This document shows positions 32,626 to 40,060 of a DNA stretch of 64,000 nucleotides, piece by piece; positions within the stretch are counted from its first letter, which is position 1, and each line of letters opens with the position of its first letter. This DNA is from Paractinoplanes bogorensis (lineage in GTDB: Bacteria; Actinomycetota; Actinomycetes; Mycobacteriales; Micromonosporaceae). A program made the translations under genes and the position numbers. Below the pieces are notes generated by a model. The model was not told the origin of the DNA and searched no databases. It worked only from the letters and a program-made list of their open reading frames with translations. The stretch lies in the NCBI RefSeq assembly GCF_018829635.1, contig NZ_JAHKKG010000009.1:124001-188000 (forward strand). The letters are read 5' to 3'.

Positions 32626-33399
32626 ATGAACCCAGTGGTCGACATCGTCATCCCCGTCTACAACGAAGCCGCCGACGTCGAGCGCAGCGTGCGCCGCCTG
32701 CGCGACTATCTGCTCGCGGTCTCGCCGTTCCCGTTCCGCATCACGGTCGCGGACAACGCCAGCACCGACGACACCCCGCTGATCGCCGGCCGGCTCGCGG
32801 TCGAGCTGCCCGAGGTGACCGCGGTCTATCTGGCACAGAAGGGCCGCGGCCGGGCGCTCAAATACACCTGGCTGAATTCGGACGCGGCCGTGCTCGCGTA
32901 CATGGACGTGGACCTGTCGACCGACCTGGCCGCGCTGCTGCCGCTGATCGCCCCGCTGATCTCCGGGCACTCCGATGTGGCGATCGGGTCCCGGCTGCGG
33001 CGCGGGTCGCGAGTGGTGCGCGGGCCCAAACGGGAGTTCATCTCGCGCAGCTACAACCTGCTGCTGCGGGCCTCGCTGGGAGCCCGGTTCACCGACGCGC
33101 AGTGCGGCTTCAAAGCGATCCGGGCCGAGGTCGCGCGCGAGGTGCTGCCGCTGGTGCAGGACACCAACTGGTTCTTCGACACCGAACTGCTGGTGCTGGC
33201 CGAGCGGGCCGGACTGCGGACGCACGAGGTGCCGGTCGACTGGGTGGACGACCCGAACAGCAAGGTCGACATCGTGGCCACCGCCCGCGAGGACCTGCGG
33301 GGCATCGCGCGGCTGCGGCGTACGCTGCCGAACCTGCCTTTGGCCGAGGTGCGGTCTCGCCTACAGTTCGAGCGTGGAGCCCGCGTTCGTGCTGCATGA
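32626..33399 (+). CDS. GT2-family glycosyltransferase (dolichyl-phosphate mannosyltransferase-like)
   Basis: A 257-residue GT-A glycosyltransferase. The N terminus VVDIVIPVYNEAADVERSVR, the acidic motif MDVDLST and the later AQCGFKAIR are typical of DPM1/GtrB-type enzymes, which move a sugar from a nucleotide donor to a polyprenyl phosphate. No membrane helix is present. ATG 32626 is taken; GTG 32617 is an in-frame alternative with GCGGGA 6 bases before it. Its last 26 bases overlap the start of the LigD-type phosphoesterase gene. Confidence 0.9.
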   Translation: MNPVVDIVIPVYNEAADVERSVRRLRDYLLAVSPFPFRITVADNASTDDTPLIAGRLAVELPEVTAVYLAQKGRGRALKYTWLNSDAAVLAYMDVDLSTDLAALLPLIAPLISGHSDVAIGSRLRRGSRVVRGPKREFISRSYNLLLRASLGARFTDAQCGFKAIRAEVAREVLPLVQDTNWFFDTELLVLAERAGLRTHEVPVDWVDDPNSKVDIVATAREDLRGIARLRRTLPNLPLAEVRSRLQFERGARVRAA

Positions 33400-33721
33400 C
33401 CACCGCAAGCCCCGGCCGCATTTCGACCTGCGGCTCGAGGAGGACGGGGTGCTGCGCTCGTGGGCGGTGCCGCGCGGCCTGCCCACCGAGCCGGGACGCA
33501 ACCGGCTGGCCGTCGCGGTGCCCGACCACGACCTCGATCACCTCACCTATACCGACCAGGACAAATCGATCGCGGACATCGGTTGGTGGGAGCAAGAGGA
33601 CCGGAACGACAAACGGTTCGTCTTCACTCTGCACGGGCGCGCGGGGTCGCACCGGTACGCGCTGATTCACACCGACGGGGTCAATTGGCTCCTGCACCGT
33701 ACAAAGGACCAACCGCAGTAG
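33374..33721 (+). CDS. stand-alone LigD-type 3'-phosphoesterase domain protein
   Basis: A 115-residue protein made only of the LigD polymerase-associated phosphoesterase (PE) domain. Catalytic residues are visible: H8 and H10 in FVLHDHRKPRPHFDLR, H16, D18 and R20, then SWAVPRGLP. In LigD this domain trims 3'-phosphates and ribonucleotides at broken DNA ends during end joining; free-standing forms exist in bacteria and archaea. GTG 33374 makes the PE motif begin at once; the longer reading runs inside the glycosyltransferase. No ligase or Ku gene is nearby. Confidence 0.88.
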   Translation: MEPAFVLHDHRKPRPHFDLRLEEDGVLRSWAVPRGLPTEPGRNRLAVAVPDHDLDHLTYTDQDKSIADIGWWEQEDRNDKRFVFTLHGRAGSHRYALIHTDGVNWLLHRTKDQPQ

Positions 33722-33767
33722 TGACTCCGAGAGGTCCGCGGGCCCGGCCCCCGCTACGGTTGAGGCG

Positions 33768-34439
33768 ATGCCACCTCCTGCCGATCTACCCGGATTCCTG
33801 CACGGAGTCGCCCCGATCCTCGACCGTTGGGGCTATTTCGCCGTCGCCGGGGTGATCGGGGTCGAGAGCTTCGGCGTCCCCGCTCCTGGTCAGACGATTA
33901 TGGTGGCCGCGGCGGTCTACGCCGGGGCGGGCCGGTTGAACATCTTCGCCGTCGCCGCCATCGCCTTCGTCGCCGCCGTGCTGGGCGACAACATCGGCTA
34001 CTGGATCGGCGTCCGCGGCGGTCGCAAACTCGCCCTGCGCTGGGGCAAATACATCTTCCTGACTCCGGAACGGCTGGCTCGGGCCGAAGGCTTCTTCGCC
34101 CGGCGCGGCGGCCGGGTCGTGATGATCGCCCGCTTCATCGACGGGTTGCGCCAACTGAACGGCGTGATCGCCGGCATCACGGCGATGCCCTGGCGTACGT
34201 TCCTGATCTACAACGCGATCGGCGCCGCACTGTGGGTCGGCGTCTGGACCACGGTCGCCTATCTGTTCGGCACCCACCTGGTCGAAATCATCGAGCACGC
34301 CCACAAATACAAGTGGTTCGCACTCACCGCCATCGTCCTCGCCGTCGGCGGCTACGTGGTCCTGCACGTCCGGCACATCCGGCGCCGCAAGGCCCGGAGC
34401 AGCACCGATGCCGCAGCGATGGAGGACACAGCTTCTTGA
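33768..34439 (+). CDS. DedA-family membrane protein
   Basis: A 223-residue DedA/SNARE-associated protein with about five hydrophobic segments. The conserved cores VESFGVPAPGQTIMVAAA and ARFIDGLRQLNGVIAGITAM fit the family, which handles lipid-carrier recycling and membrane charge in bacteria. The C terminus is basic (HIRRRKARSS). ATG 33768 lies 46 bases after the phosphoesterase gene, so it may share its transcript. Family membership is clear, substrate is not. Confidence 0.9.
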   Translation: MPPPADLPGFLHGVAPILDRWGYFAVAGVIGVESFGVPAPGQTIMVAAAVYAGAGRLNIFAVAAIAFVAAVLGDNIGYWIGVRGGRKLALRWGKYIFLTPERLARAEGFFARRGGRVVMIARFIDGLRQLNGVIAGITAMPWRTFLIYNAIGAALWVGVWTTVAYLFGTHLVEIIEHAHKYKWFALTAIVLAVGGYVVLHVRHIRRRKARSSTDAAAMEDTAS

Positions 34440-34490
34440 TTGCCGAGCGGTGACGCGGGTAGGAATGACGGTTTAACGGAAGGAGACGCT

Positions 34491-35141
34491 GTGAGTACCA
34501 AGCAGCTCGACCGCCGCCGAGACCAATCGGCCACCGCGAACGCCACCGCGGAGCGGACCAGGACGACTGTTTCCGAGCTGGCCAACCGGCTCAGCACCAA
34601 CGCCGACCTGACCCGGCAGCAGACGCAGGCGCTGCGCAACGCCGAGGCCGAGGCCAAGCGGCTGAAGCGGTCCCTCAAGACCGCCGCCCGCGACAAGGAT
34701 CGCCTCACCAAGGCCCACAAGAAGGCCGTTTCCCGGGCCGAAAAGGCGCAGACCAAGGCCGCCTCGCTCGAGGCGAAGTACGGCAAGAGCCTGCTGGCCG
34801 ACCTGATCCAGCGGGAGAAGGAGCGGGACCGCGCCGCCGCGTCCGCACCGGTCAGCCCCGCGCTGCCCGCCGTCGTGCCCCCGGCTCCGGCGCCGGTTTC
34901 GGCCGCCGTCGAGGCTCCGGCCGAGGTCGAGGCCCCGGTCGAGCCGCAGACGGCCCGCGCCACCGCCGCCCGCTCGACCGCGCGCAAGGCCGCCGCGTCC
35001 GCCGCCACCACGCCGCGGAGCGCCGCCACCACGCCCCGCACCGCCGCGGCCACGCCCCGCACCCCGCGAGCCCCGCGCAAGACGGCCACGGTGGTCGAGA
35101 CGGCCCCGGCCACGACCCGGCGTCGCGCCGCCCAGCGCTGA
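34491..35141 (+). CDS. coiled-coil protein with Ala/Pro/Thr/Lys-Arg-rich tail
   Basis: A 216-residue protein of no recognised family. Residues about 20-125 form a charged coiled coil (LRNAEAEAKRLKRSLKTAAR). Residues about 125-216 are low-complexity, with repeated TTPR/TAAATPRTPR units and an Arg-rich end, reminiscent of histone H1-like tails. GTG 34491 has GGAAGGAG 5-12 bases upstream, an excellent site. It could bind DNA or the cell envelope; neither is shown. A strong hairpin follows. Confidence 0.8.
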   Translation: MSTKQLDRRRDQSATANATAERTRTTVSELANRLSTNADLTRQQTQALRNAEAEAKRLKRSLKTAARDKDRLTKAHKKAVSRAEKAQTKAASLEAKYGKSLLADLIQREKERDRAAASAPVSPALPAVVPPAPAPVSAAVEAPAEVEAPVEPQTARATAARSTARKAAASAATTPRSAATTPRTAAATPRTPRAPRKTATVVETAPATTRRRAAQR

Positions 35142-35152
35142 GCCGAACCGAC

Positions 35153-35183
35153 GATCGGCGCCCGCACCACGCGGGCGCCGATC
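35153..35183. terminator. bidirectional terminator
   Basis: GATCGGCGCCCGC (35153-35165) pairs with GCGGGCGCCGATC (35171-35183), a 13-bp perfect stem with loop ACCAC. It lies between the convergent coiled-coil gene and the LURP-one-like gene and overlaps the latter's stop. Confidence 0.78.
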
Positions 35184-35850
35184 AGTAGGTGCTGTATCGG
35201 CTGAGCTCCTCCACCCCGCAGGCCAGAATCAGCCGCGGGTCGACCCGGCCCCGCAGCCGGCGCACGTCGAACTCGAACTTCACCGCGCGCCACATGCTGT
35301 ACCGCTGCTTGATGTGCGCCACCCGCTCACCGTCGACGGTGAAGTGGAAACGCCGCCTGGTCCAGCTGCGCGACAGCAGGTCGGCGTTCTCGAGATGGTC
35401 GGCCACGCTCGACAGCCTGGTCTCCTCCATCAACGCGACCTCGTCGCCCGACGGGTCGAGGATCCGGGTCCGGGCGCGGCCGAACGGGCCGTTCGCGATC
35501 TCGAGCCGGCCGACCACCAGGCCGAGCCGGTTGTCGAGGACGTCGTAGTGGTGTTGCTTGCGGTGGGCCACGATGAGGGTGGCGCCGGCCGGGGCGAGGT
35601 TGTAGAGCAGCGGGCCCTCGGGCAGACCCGACCAGTACTTGCCCGACTCCCGCATCACGGCCATCAGGGGCCGGCCGCCGGCCCACAGGAGCAGCTGTTC
35701 GGGGCTCCTCCGCCGGACCAGGCCGTCGGTCGCTCGCCAGACCACCTCGTCGACGCCGACGTTGAACTGGTCGCGACGTCGCGTACGGAAGTGGTACGTC
35801 CCGGTGAGCACCTGTTCCGGCCAGGCGGCCCGGACCTCGGCGCTCACCAT
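35182..35850 (-). CDS. LURP-one/scramblase-like protein, paralogue 2
   Basis: A 222-residue cytoplasmic protein. The beta-barrel pattern around ILDPSGDEVALMEE and FHFTVDGERVAHIKQRYS, with a C-terminal hydrophobic helix DPRLILACGVEELSRYSTY, resembles the LURP-one-related/tubby-like fold. It aligns end to end with the protein at 35844-36599 (both begin M-x10-WPEQ and end in ACGVxxLxxYST). It overlaps that gene by 7 bases, so it is the downstream member of a two-gene operon. Function of bacterial members is unknown; lipid binding is a guess. Confidence 0.72.
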   Translation of the reverse strand: MVSAEVRAAWPEQVLTGTYHFRTRRRDQFNVGVDEVVWRATDGLVRRRSPEQLLLWAGGRPLMAVMRESGKYWSGLPEGPLLYNLAPAGATLIVAHRKQHHYDVLDNRLGLVVGRLEIANGPFGRARTRILDPSGDEVALMEETRLSSVADHLENADLLSRSWTRRRFHFTVDGERVAHIKQRYSMWRAVKFEFDVRRLRGRVDPRLILACGVEELSRYSTY

Positions 35851-36599
35851 GTGCTGTAGTGCGCGAGCTGCTGGACACCGCAGGCCAGCACCAGGCGCGG
35901 GTCGAGCCGGCCGGCCAGCCGGGAGACGTCGAACTCGAACTCGTCGTACCAGAAATGGAACCGCTGCCGGATCCGCGCGACCGGCCGGCCGTCGACGGTG
36001 AACGTCAACCGCTTGGCCTCGAGACGGGTGTTCATCGGCAGCCAGCCGCGCACGGTCGACGCCACCGACTCGCGCATGAGGCCGACCAACCGGCCCGACG
36101 GGTCGTAGATCTGTGTGTGGGAGCGTTCGAACACCCCGTCCGTCCGCTCGATCCGGCCGATCACCATGTCGAGCCGGTTGTCGAGCACGTCGGCCGACCG
36201 GGTCCAGGAGACGACCTCCCGCCAGTCGGAACGGGTGCGCACGGCAGCGGCCCGGTCGACCAGGCCGAGCAGCCCGGACGGCGGGTTCATGGGCCGGGTC
36301 GGCCGGTCGTGCTGGATCAGCGTCAGCAGCGGGCCGGGCGGATCGAGGTGGTAGACCTTGGGACCGCGGGGCATGTGCGGCCAGAATCCGCCGGTGTGCT
36401 GCAACACGGCCATCACCGACCGGCCGCCGATCCGCAGGTGCAGCTGCTTCTCGGTCCGCTGGTCGGCGACGTCGAAGCTGATCTCGCGGATCAGGTTGTC
36501 GAAGATCTCCTCGAGATCGTCACGCCGCCGGGTGCGGAACGAGTAGCGCCCACTCAGGATCTGCTCCGGCCACCCCGACCGGAGCGTATCGATCTGCAT
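35844..36599 (-). CDS. LURP-one/scramblase-like protein, paralogue 1
   Basis: A 251-residue paralogue of the next gene, with the same fold signs (IYDPSGRLVGLMRE, FTVDGRPVARIRQRFH, VLACGVQQLAHYSTW). It carries an extra insert of about 30 residues near the middle. ATG 36599 is preferred over ATG 36626 because it puts the start in the same place as the paralogue. There is no clear ribosome site. The pair looks like a tandem duplication that has since diverged. Confidence 0.72.
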   Translation of the reverse strand: MQIDTLRSGWPEQILSGRYSFRTRRRDDLEEIFDNLIREISFDVADQRTEKQLHLRIGGRSVMAVLQHTGGFWPHMPRGPKVYHLDPPGPLLTLIQHDRPTRPMNPPSGLLGLVDRAAAVRTRSDWREVVSWTRSADVLDNRLDMVIGRIERTDGVFERSHTQIYDPSGRLVGLMRESVASTVRGWLPMNTRLEAKRLTFTVDGRPVARIRQRFHFWYDEFEFDVSRLAGRLDPRLVLACGVQQLAHYSTW

Positions 36600-36633
36600 G
36601 AGTAGGACGGTAGATCGTCCCCACAACCGGCGA

Positions 36634-37269
36634 TCAGGCGCCGGCGCCGCCCGGGGCCTGGCCGCCCGGCATGTTGCCGCCGGGGGCGCCGCCGCCCTGC
36701 TGGGTGGTGGAGGCGATGTCGGTGTCGGTGATCGTGGTGGCCGTGGCGGTCGAGTCGGCGCTGGTGGCCACGATCTGCACGGTGTGGCCGGTCTCGACGT
36801 CGGCGATCGCGTCGGCCCCGTTGTCGACGGTGGTGGAACTGGTGATGACGTAGGTCTTGCTGTAGCCGTCGGTGCTCTTGACCGTGATCGAGTCGCTGCT
36901 CACGGCCGACACGGTGCCGGTCTGGGTCAGCATCGTCGTGCCCTCGGAGGTCGTGTACTCGCCGTGGATCGACGTGGTGGTCGTGCCGCCGCCCATCGCG
37001 CCGCCTGGGCCGCCCTGACCGAAACCGCCGCCGCCCGGGCCCTGGGCGGTAGTAGCGGACGAAGAGCCGCCGGTCGCGGCCATCACTCCCGCCGTTACGC
37101 CGGCGCTGGCCACCGCGACCGCCACGAGTGCCCCAGCTGCGGCGAGCTTGGCCTTACGCGGGCGCGGCGTTTCCGGCTGAGGACCGGACGGGGGCGGGGT
37201 CCAGGCCGGCGGCGCACCCTCGGCGTGGGCCGGGCGCCAGCTCTGCGTGGATCGGTCGTCGATGGTCAT
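36634..37269 (-). CDS. single-span membrane protein with DUF5666-like beta domain
   Basis: A 211-residue protein. The cytoplasmic N terminus is Pro-rich, a hydrophobic helix lies near residues 41-62 (LAAAGALVAVAVASAGVTAG), and a Gly-rich spacer GGGGFGQGGPGGAMGGG follows. The outer part (about 105-190) is a Thr/Ser/Val beta domain (GTVSAVSSDSITVKSTDG) like DUF5666, then a Gly/Pro tail. ATG 37269 has GGAGACCC upstream. This is common in actinomycetes; no function is known. Confidence 0.75.
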   Translation of the reverse strand: MTIDDRSTQSWRPAHAEGAPPAWTPPPSGPQPETPRPRKAKLAAAGALVAVAVASAGVTAGVMAATGGSSSATTAQGPGGGGFGQGGPGGAMGGGTTTTSIHGEYTTSEGTTMLTQTGTVSAVSSDSITVKSTDGYSKTYVITSSTTVDNGADAIADVETGHTVQIVATSADSTATATTITDTDIASTTQQGGGAPGGNMPGGQAPGGAGA

Positions 37270-37349
37270 TTCGTGGGTCTCCTCGGGAAGTGTCGGGGCT
37301 ACCTAGGAGACTGGGCGGGCGGACTATGCACGACCTGTGGAGGCTTTAG

Positions 37350-37970
37350 GTGAGCGATATCAACGTGGCGACCGTCCGGGCGATCCTCTTCGACATGGAC
37401 GGCACGCTCGTCGACTCCGACGGTGCGGTGCTGCGCTCATGGCTGTCGTGGGCGTCCGAATACGGCGTCGACGGCCACCAGGCGTACGAGATGGCGCACG
37501 GCAGCCCGAGCGCGACGACCGTACGGAAACTTCTGCCCCATCTCGACGAGGGCGCCCGGGCCGTGGCGTCGGCCCGTCAGCTCGAGCTGCAGTACGACGA
37601 CCTTTCCGACGTGCACCCGACGCCGGGCGCGCCGGAACTGCTCGCGCTGCTCACCCGGCGCGGCCTGCCGTGGGCCGTGGTCACCAGCGCCGACACCCGG
37701 CTGGCCAAGGCGCGGCTGGGTGCGGCCGGCATCGAGGCGCCGGTGCTGGTCACGACCGACGACATCGCGGCCGGCAAGCCCGACCCGGAGGGTTACCGGC
37801 GGGCGGCCGAGCTGCTCGGGGTCGACCCGGCCGACTGCCTGGTGGTCGAGGACGCCGAGGTGGGACTCCAAGCCGGACGGGCCGCGGGCGCGCGCACGGC
37901 CGCACTGCGGGGGCTCGACGGCGACGTACGGCTGGAAACGCTTTTCGATCTTGCCCGTCTGCTCGGTTAA
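37350..37970 (+). CDS. HAD-superfamily phosphatase (phosphoglycolate/sugar-phosphatase-like)
   Basis: A 206-residue HAD hydrolase. Motif I FDMDGTLVDSDG has the nucleophile Asp and acid Asp, motif II VVTSAD, motif III lysine in AAGKPDPEGY, and motif IV VVEDAEVGLQAG. The small alpha cap lies between motifs I and II. It resembles the DL-glycerol-3-phosphatase/2-deoxyglucose-6-phosphatase subgroup. GTG 37350 has GTGGAGG 7 bases upstream. The natural substrate is unknown. Confidence 0.92.
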   Translation: MSDINVATVRAILFDMDGTLVDSDGAVLRSWLSWASEYGVDGHQAYEMAHGSPSATTVRKLLPHLDEGARAVASARQLELQYDDLSDVHPTPGAPELLALLTRRGLPWAVVTSADTRLAKARLGAAGIEAPVLVTTDDIAAGKPDPEGYRRAAELLGVDPADCLVVEDAEVGLQAGRAAGARTAALRGLDGDVRLETLFDLARLLG

Positions 37971-37975
37971 AACGG

Positions 37976-38914
37976 TCAGCCCGGCAGGTCGTCGAGGAAG
38001 TCGGCGGTCGGCACGAAGAACAGCGATCCGGTCACCGCGGTCGAGAAGTCCAGGATCCGGTCGTACGTGCCGTAGGGGTCGCCCAGGAACATGCGGCGCA
38101 GCATGAGCTCGGGCACGTCGGGGGTGGCGGCGTAGGCGATGTAGTAGGTGCCGAACTCGCCCTCCTTGACCGACCCGAACGGCATGTTGTCGCGCAGGAT
38201 CTTGAGCTCGTTGCCGTCCGGGTCTTCGACCGTGTTCAGCGCGACGTGCGAGTTCGGCGCCTTCTCGTCGAGTTCGACGTTGTCGAGCTTGGTGCGGCCG
38301 ATCGCGGCCTCCTGCTCCTCGACCTTGAGCGCGTTCCAGGCCTCGAGGTCGTGCACGTATTTCTGCACGAGCACGTAGGTGCCGCCCTGAAAGGGACCGT
38401 CGTCGATCAGCACCGCGTCCATCGCCTTGGCGCCGGTCGGGTTTTCGGTGCCGTCGACGAAGCCGAGCAGGTCGCGCTCGTCGAAGTATTTGAAGCCGTG
38501 CGTCTCGTCGACGATGTCGCCCGCGTCGCGCAGCCGCCCAGCGATCTTGGCGGCCAGCTCGAAGCAGACGTCCATCTGCCCGGCCCGAATGTGGAACAGC
38601 AGGTCACCGGGGGTGGAGGGCGCGCTGTGGGCCGGACCGGTCCAGGCCCGGAACCGGTGCAGCCCGGGCGGGCGCGGACCGGTGAACAGGCGGTCCCACA
38701 GGTCGGCCCCGATGCCGGTGACGCACGACAACTGGGCCGCGGGCAGACGGAAGCCGACCGTCCGCTGCAGGCCGCTCAGGTCTTCGAGCAGATCCCGGAC
38801 GGCCGGCTCGCCGCCCGGGCGGACGGTGGCCACGAGAAAGATGGCGGCGTCGGTGAGCGGAGCCAGCACCGCCTGGGACTCGACGGTCGGTGCCACGGAT
38901 CGGGGCGCGGTCAT
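37976..38914 (-). CDS. DyP-type haem peroxidase
   Basis: A 312-residue dye-decolorising peroxidase. The GxxDG motif is in GFVDGTENPT (151-160, with the distal Asp), the proximal haem ligand is probably H223 in NSHVAL and the distal Arg R241 in ILRDNMPFG. It lacks a Tat signal and is close to cytoplasmic or encapsulin-type class B DyPs. No encapsulin gene is adjacent, so packaging is not supported. It uses H2O2 to oxidise dyes, haem precursors or lignin-like compounds. Confidence 0.92.
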   Translation of the reverse strand: MTAPRSVAPTVESQAVLAPLTDAAIFLVATVRPGGEPAVRDLLEDLSGLQRTVGFRLPAAQLSCVTGIGADLWDRLFTGPRPPGLHRFRAWTGPAHSAPSTPGDLLFHIRAGQMDVCFELAAKIAGRLRDAGDIVDETHGFKYFDERDLLGFVDGTENPTGAKAMDAVLIDDGPFQGGTYVLVQKYVHDLEAWNALKVEEQEAAIGRTKLDNVELDEKAPNSHVALNTVEDPDGNELKILRDNMPFGSVKEGEFGTYYIAYAATPDVPELMLRRMFLGDPYGTYDRILDFSTAVTGSLFFVPTADFLDDLPG

Positions 38915-38935
38915 GCGCCGCAGTCTAGAACCGGA

Positions 38936-40054
38936 TCAGAACGCGGCGAAGCGATGCCGATCACGACCGTCGATCGTGGTGAAATCGCCTCCGGCCTCGA
39001 TCGTGCCGGCCACGTGGTTGACGCTGAGCACGCGAACGCCGACCACGCCGTTGCCGGCCGGTGCCCAGGCGGCGAGCTGACCCTTGTCGGTCACCGCGGC
39101 GAACTTCAGACGCGGCCGGGCTCCGTCCACGCAGCCACCCTTGTCACCGTTGCGCTCGGTCAGGCAGGCGTTGTCGAAGTGCCCGCCGACATAGGTGATG
39201 CCGCCCGTGGTCACGATCGCCGCCGCGTCCCCGTCGAAGACGCGTTGCCAGCGCATCGCCCCGGTGTAGCTGTAGGAGATGGCCCGGCCGCCCTGCCCGG
39301 CCGTGGCCACGTGCACCCCGGTCGGGTCGAGCGCGATCGCGCGGACCTCGGCCGGCACCCGCGGCTTGAACTTGGCGTCGGGCACCCCGCTGGTGCCGTT
39401 GACCGTGGCCAGCCGCAGCGTGCCCTTGAGGGCGCCGACGATGTGGAAGCCGCCGCCGAGATAGACCCGCGAGCCGGTGACCGCGATCGCGTGCACGGTG
39501 CCGTCGGCGACCGGGTGCCAGAGCTTGTCGAGCTTGCCGGTGGTCAGCGAGAAGGCGGCCAGGTTGCTGCGCTTCTCGCCGGTGACCTGGGTGAAGCTGC
39601 CGCCCAGATAGAGCCGGCCGTTGCCGGTGGCGAGCGCGTACGGCGTACCGGAAAGGGTGTGTTTCCAGGAACGCACGGTGCCGTTGGTGGGGTGCAGACG
39701 GGCCAGGGAGTCCCGGGCCTCGCCGCTGACGGCGTGGAAGTCGCCGGCCGCATAGACGCTGTCGTCGGTGGCGGCCAGGGCCCGGACCACGCCGTCGGCG
39801 CTGGGCGCCCAGTCGAGCAGCTCGCCGGTACGCGAGTCGAAGGCGGCCAGCCGCTCCCGGGGATAGGTCCGGCCGCCCGCCTTGGCCGAGGTGAACGAGC
39901 CGCCGACATAGGTCGTCGCACCGCGGTGCGTGATCGCGTAGACGCTGCCGTTGAAGGTGGGCGTGGTCGAGCGGGCGGACGGAGCGGCCGGCGCGGCGGA
40001 CGCCGGGAGGAGCGAGGCGAGCAGGGCTAGGACAATCAACGCGAAACGTGGCAC
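38936..40054 (-). CDS. secreted beta-propeller protein (DUF5122-like repeats)
   Basis: A 372-residue exported protein with a signal peptide (RFALIVLALLASLLPASAAP). The rest is about seven repeats of a pattern such as TTYVGGSFTSAKAG, SVYAAGDFHAVSGE, RLYLGGSFTQVTGE and ITYVGGHFDN, ending in a final GGDFTTIDGRDRHRFAAF. This matches DUF5122-type beta-propellers. No catalytic residues are apparent; a binding or surface role is likely. It lies just after the DyP gene start, on the same strand. Confidence 0.82.
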   Translation of the reverse strand: MPRFALIVLALLASLLPASAAPAAPSARSTTPTFNGSVYAITHRGATTYVGGSFTSAKAGGRTYPRERLAAFDSRTGELLDWAPSADGVVRALAATDDSVYAAGDFHAVSGEARDSLARLHPTNGTVRSWKHTLSGTPYALATGNGRLYLGGSFTQVTGEKRSNLAAFSLTTGKLDKLWHPVADGTVHAIAVTGSRVYLGGGFHIVGALKGTLRLATVNGTSGVPDAKFKPRVPAEVRAIALDPTGVHVATAGQGGRAISYSYTGAMRWQRVFDGDAAAIVTTGGITYVGGHFDNACLTERNGDKGGCVDGARPRLKFAAVTDKGQLAAWAPAGNGVVGVRVLSVNHVAGTIEAGGDFTTIDGRDRHRFAAF

Positions 40055-40060
40055 AAGGTC

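Noticed and set aside
37976..38914. Encapsulin-packaged DyP system
   Set aside because: No encapsulin shell gene lies next to the peroxidase, and I could not see a clear C-terminal targeting peptide.
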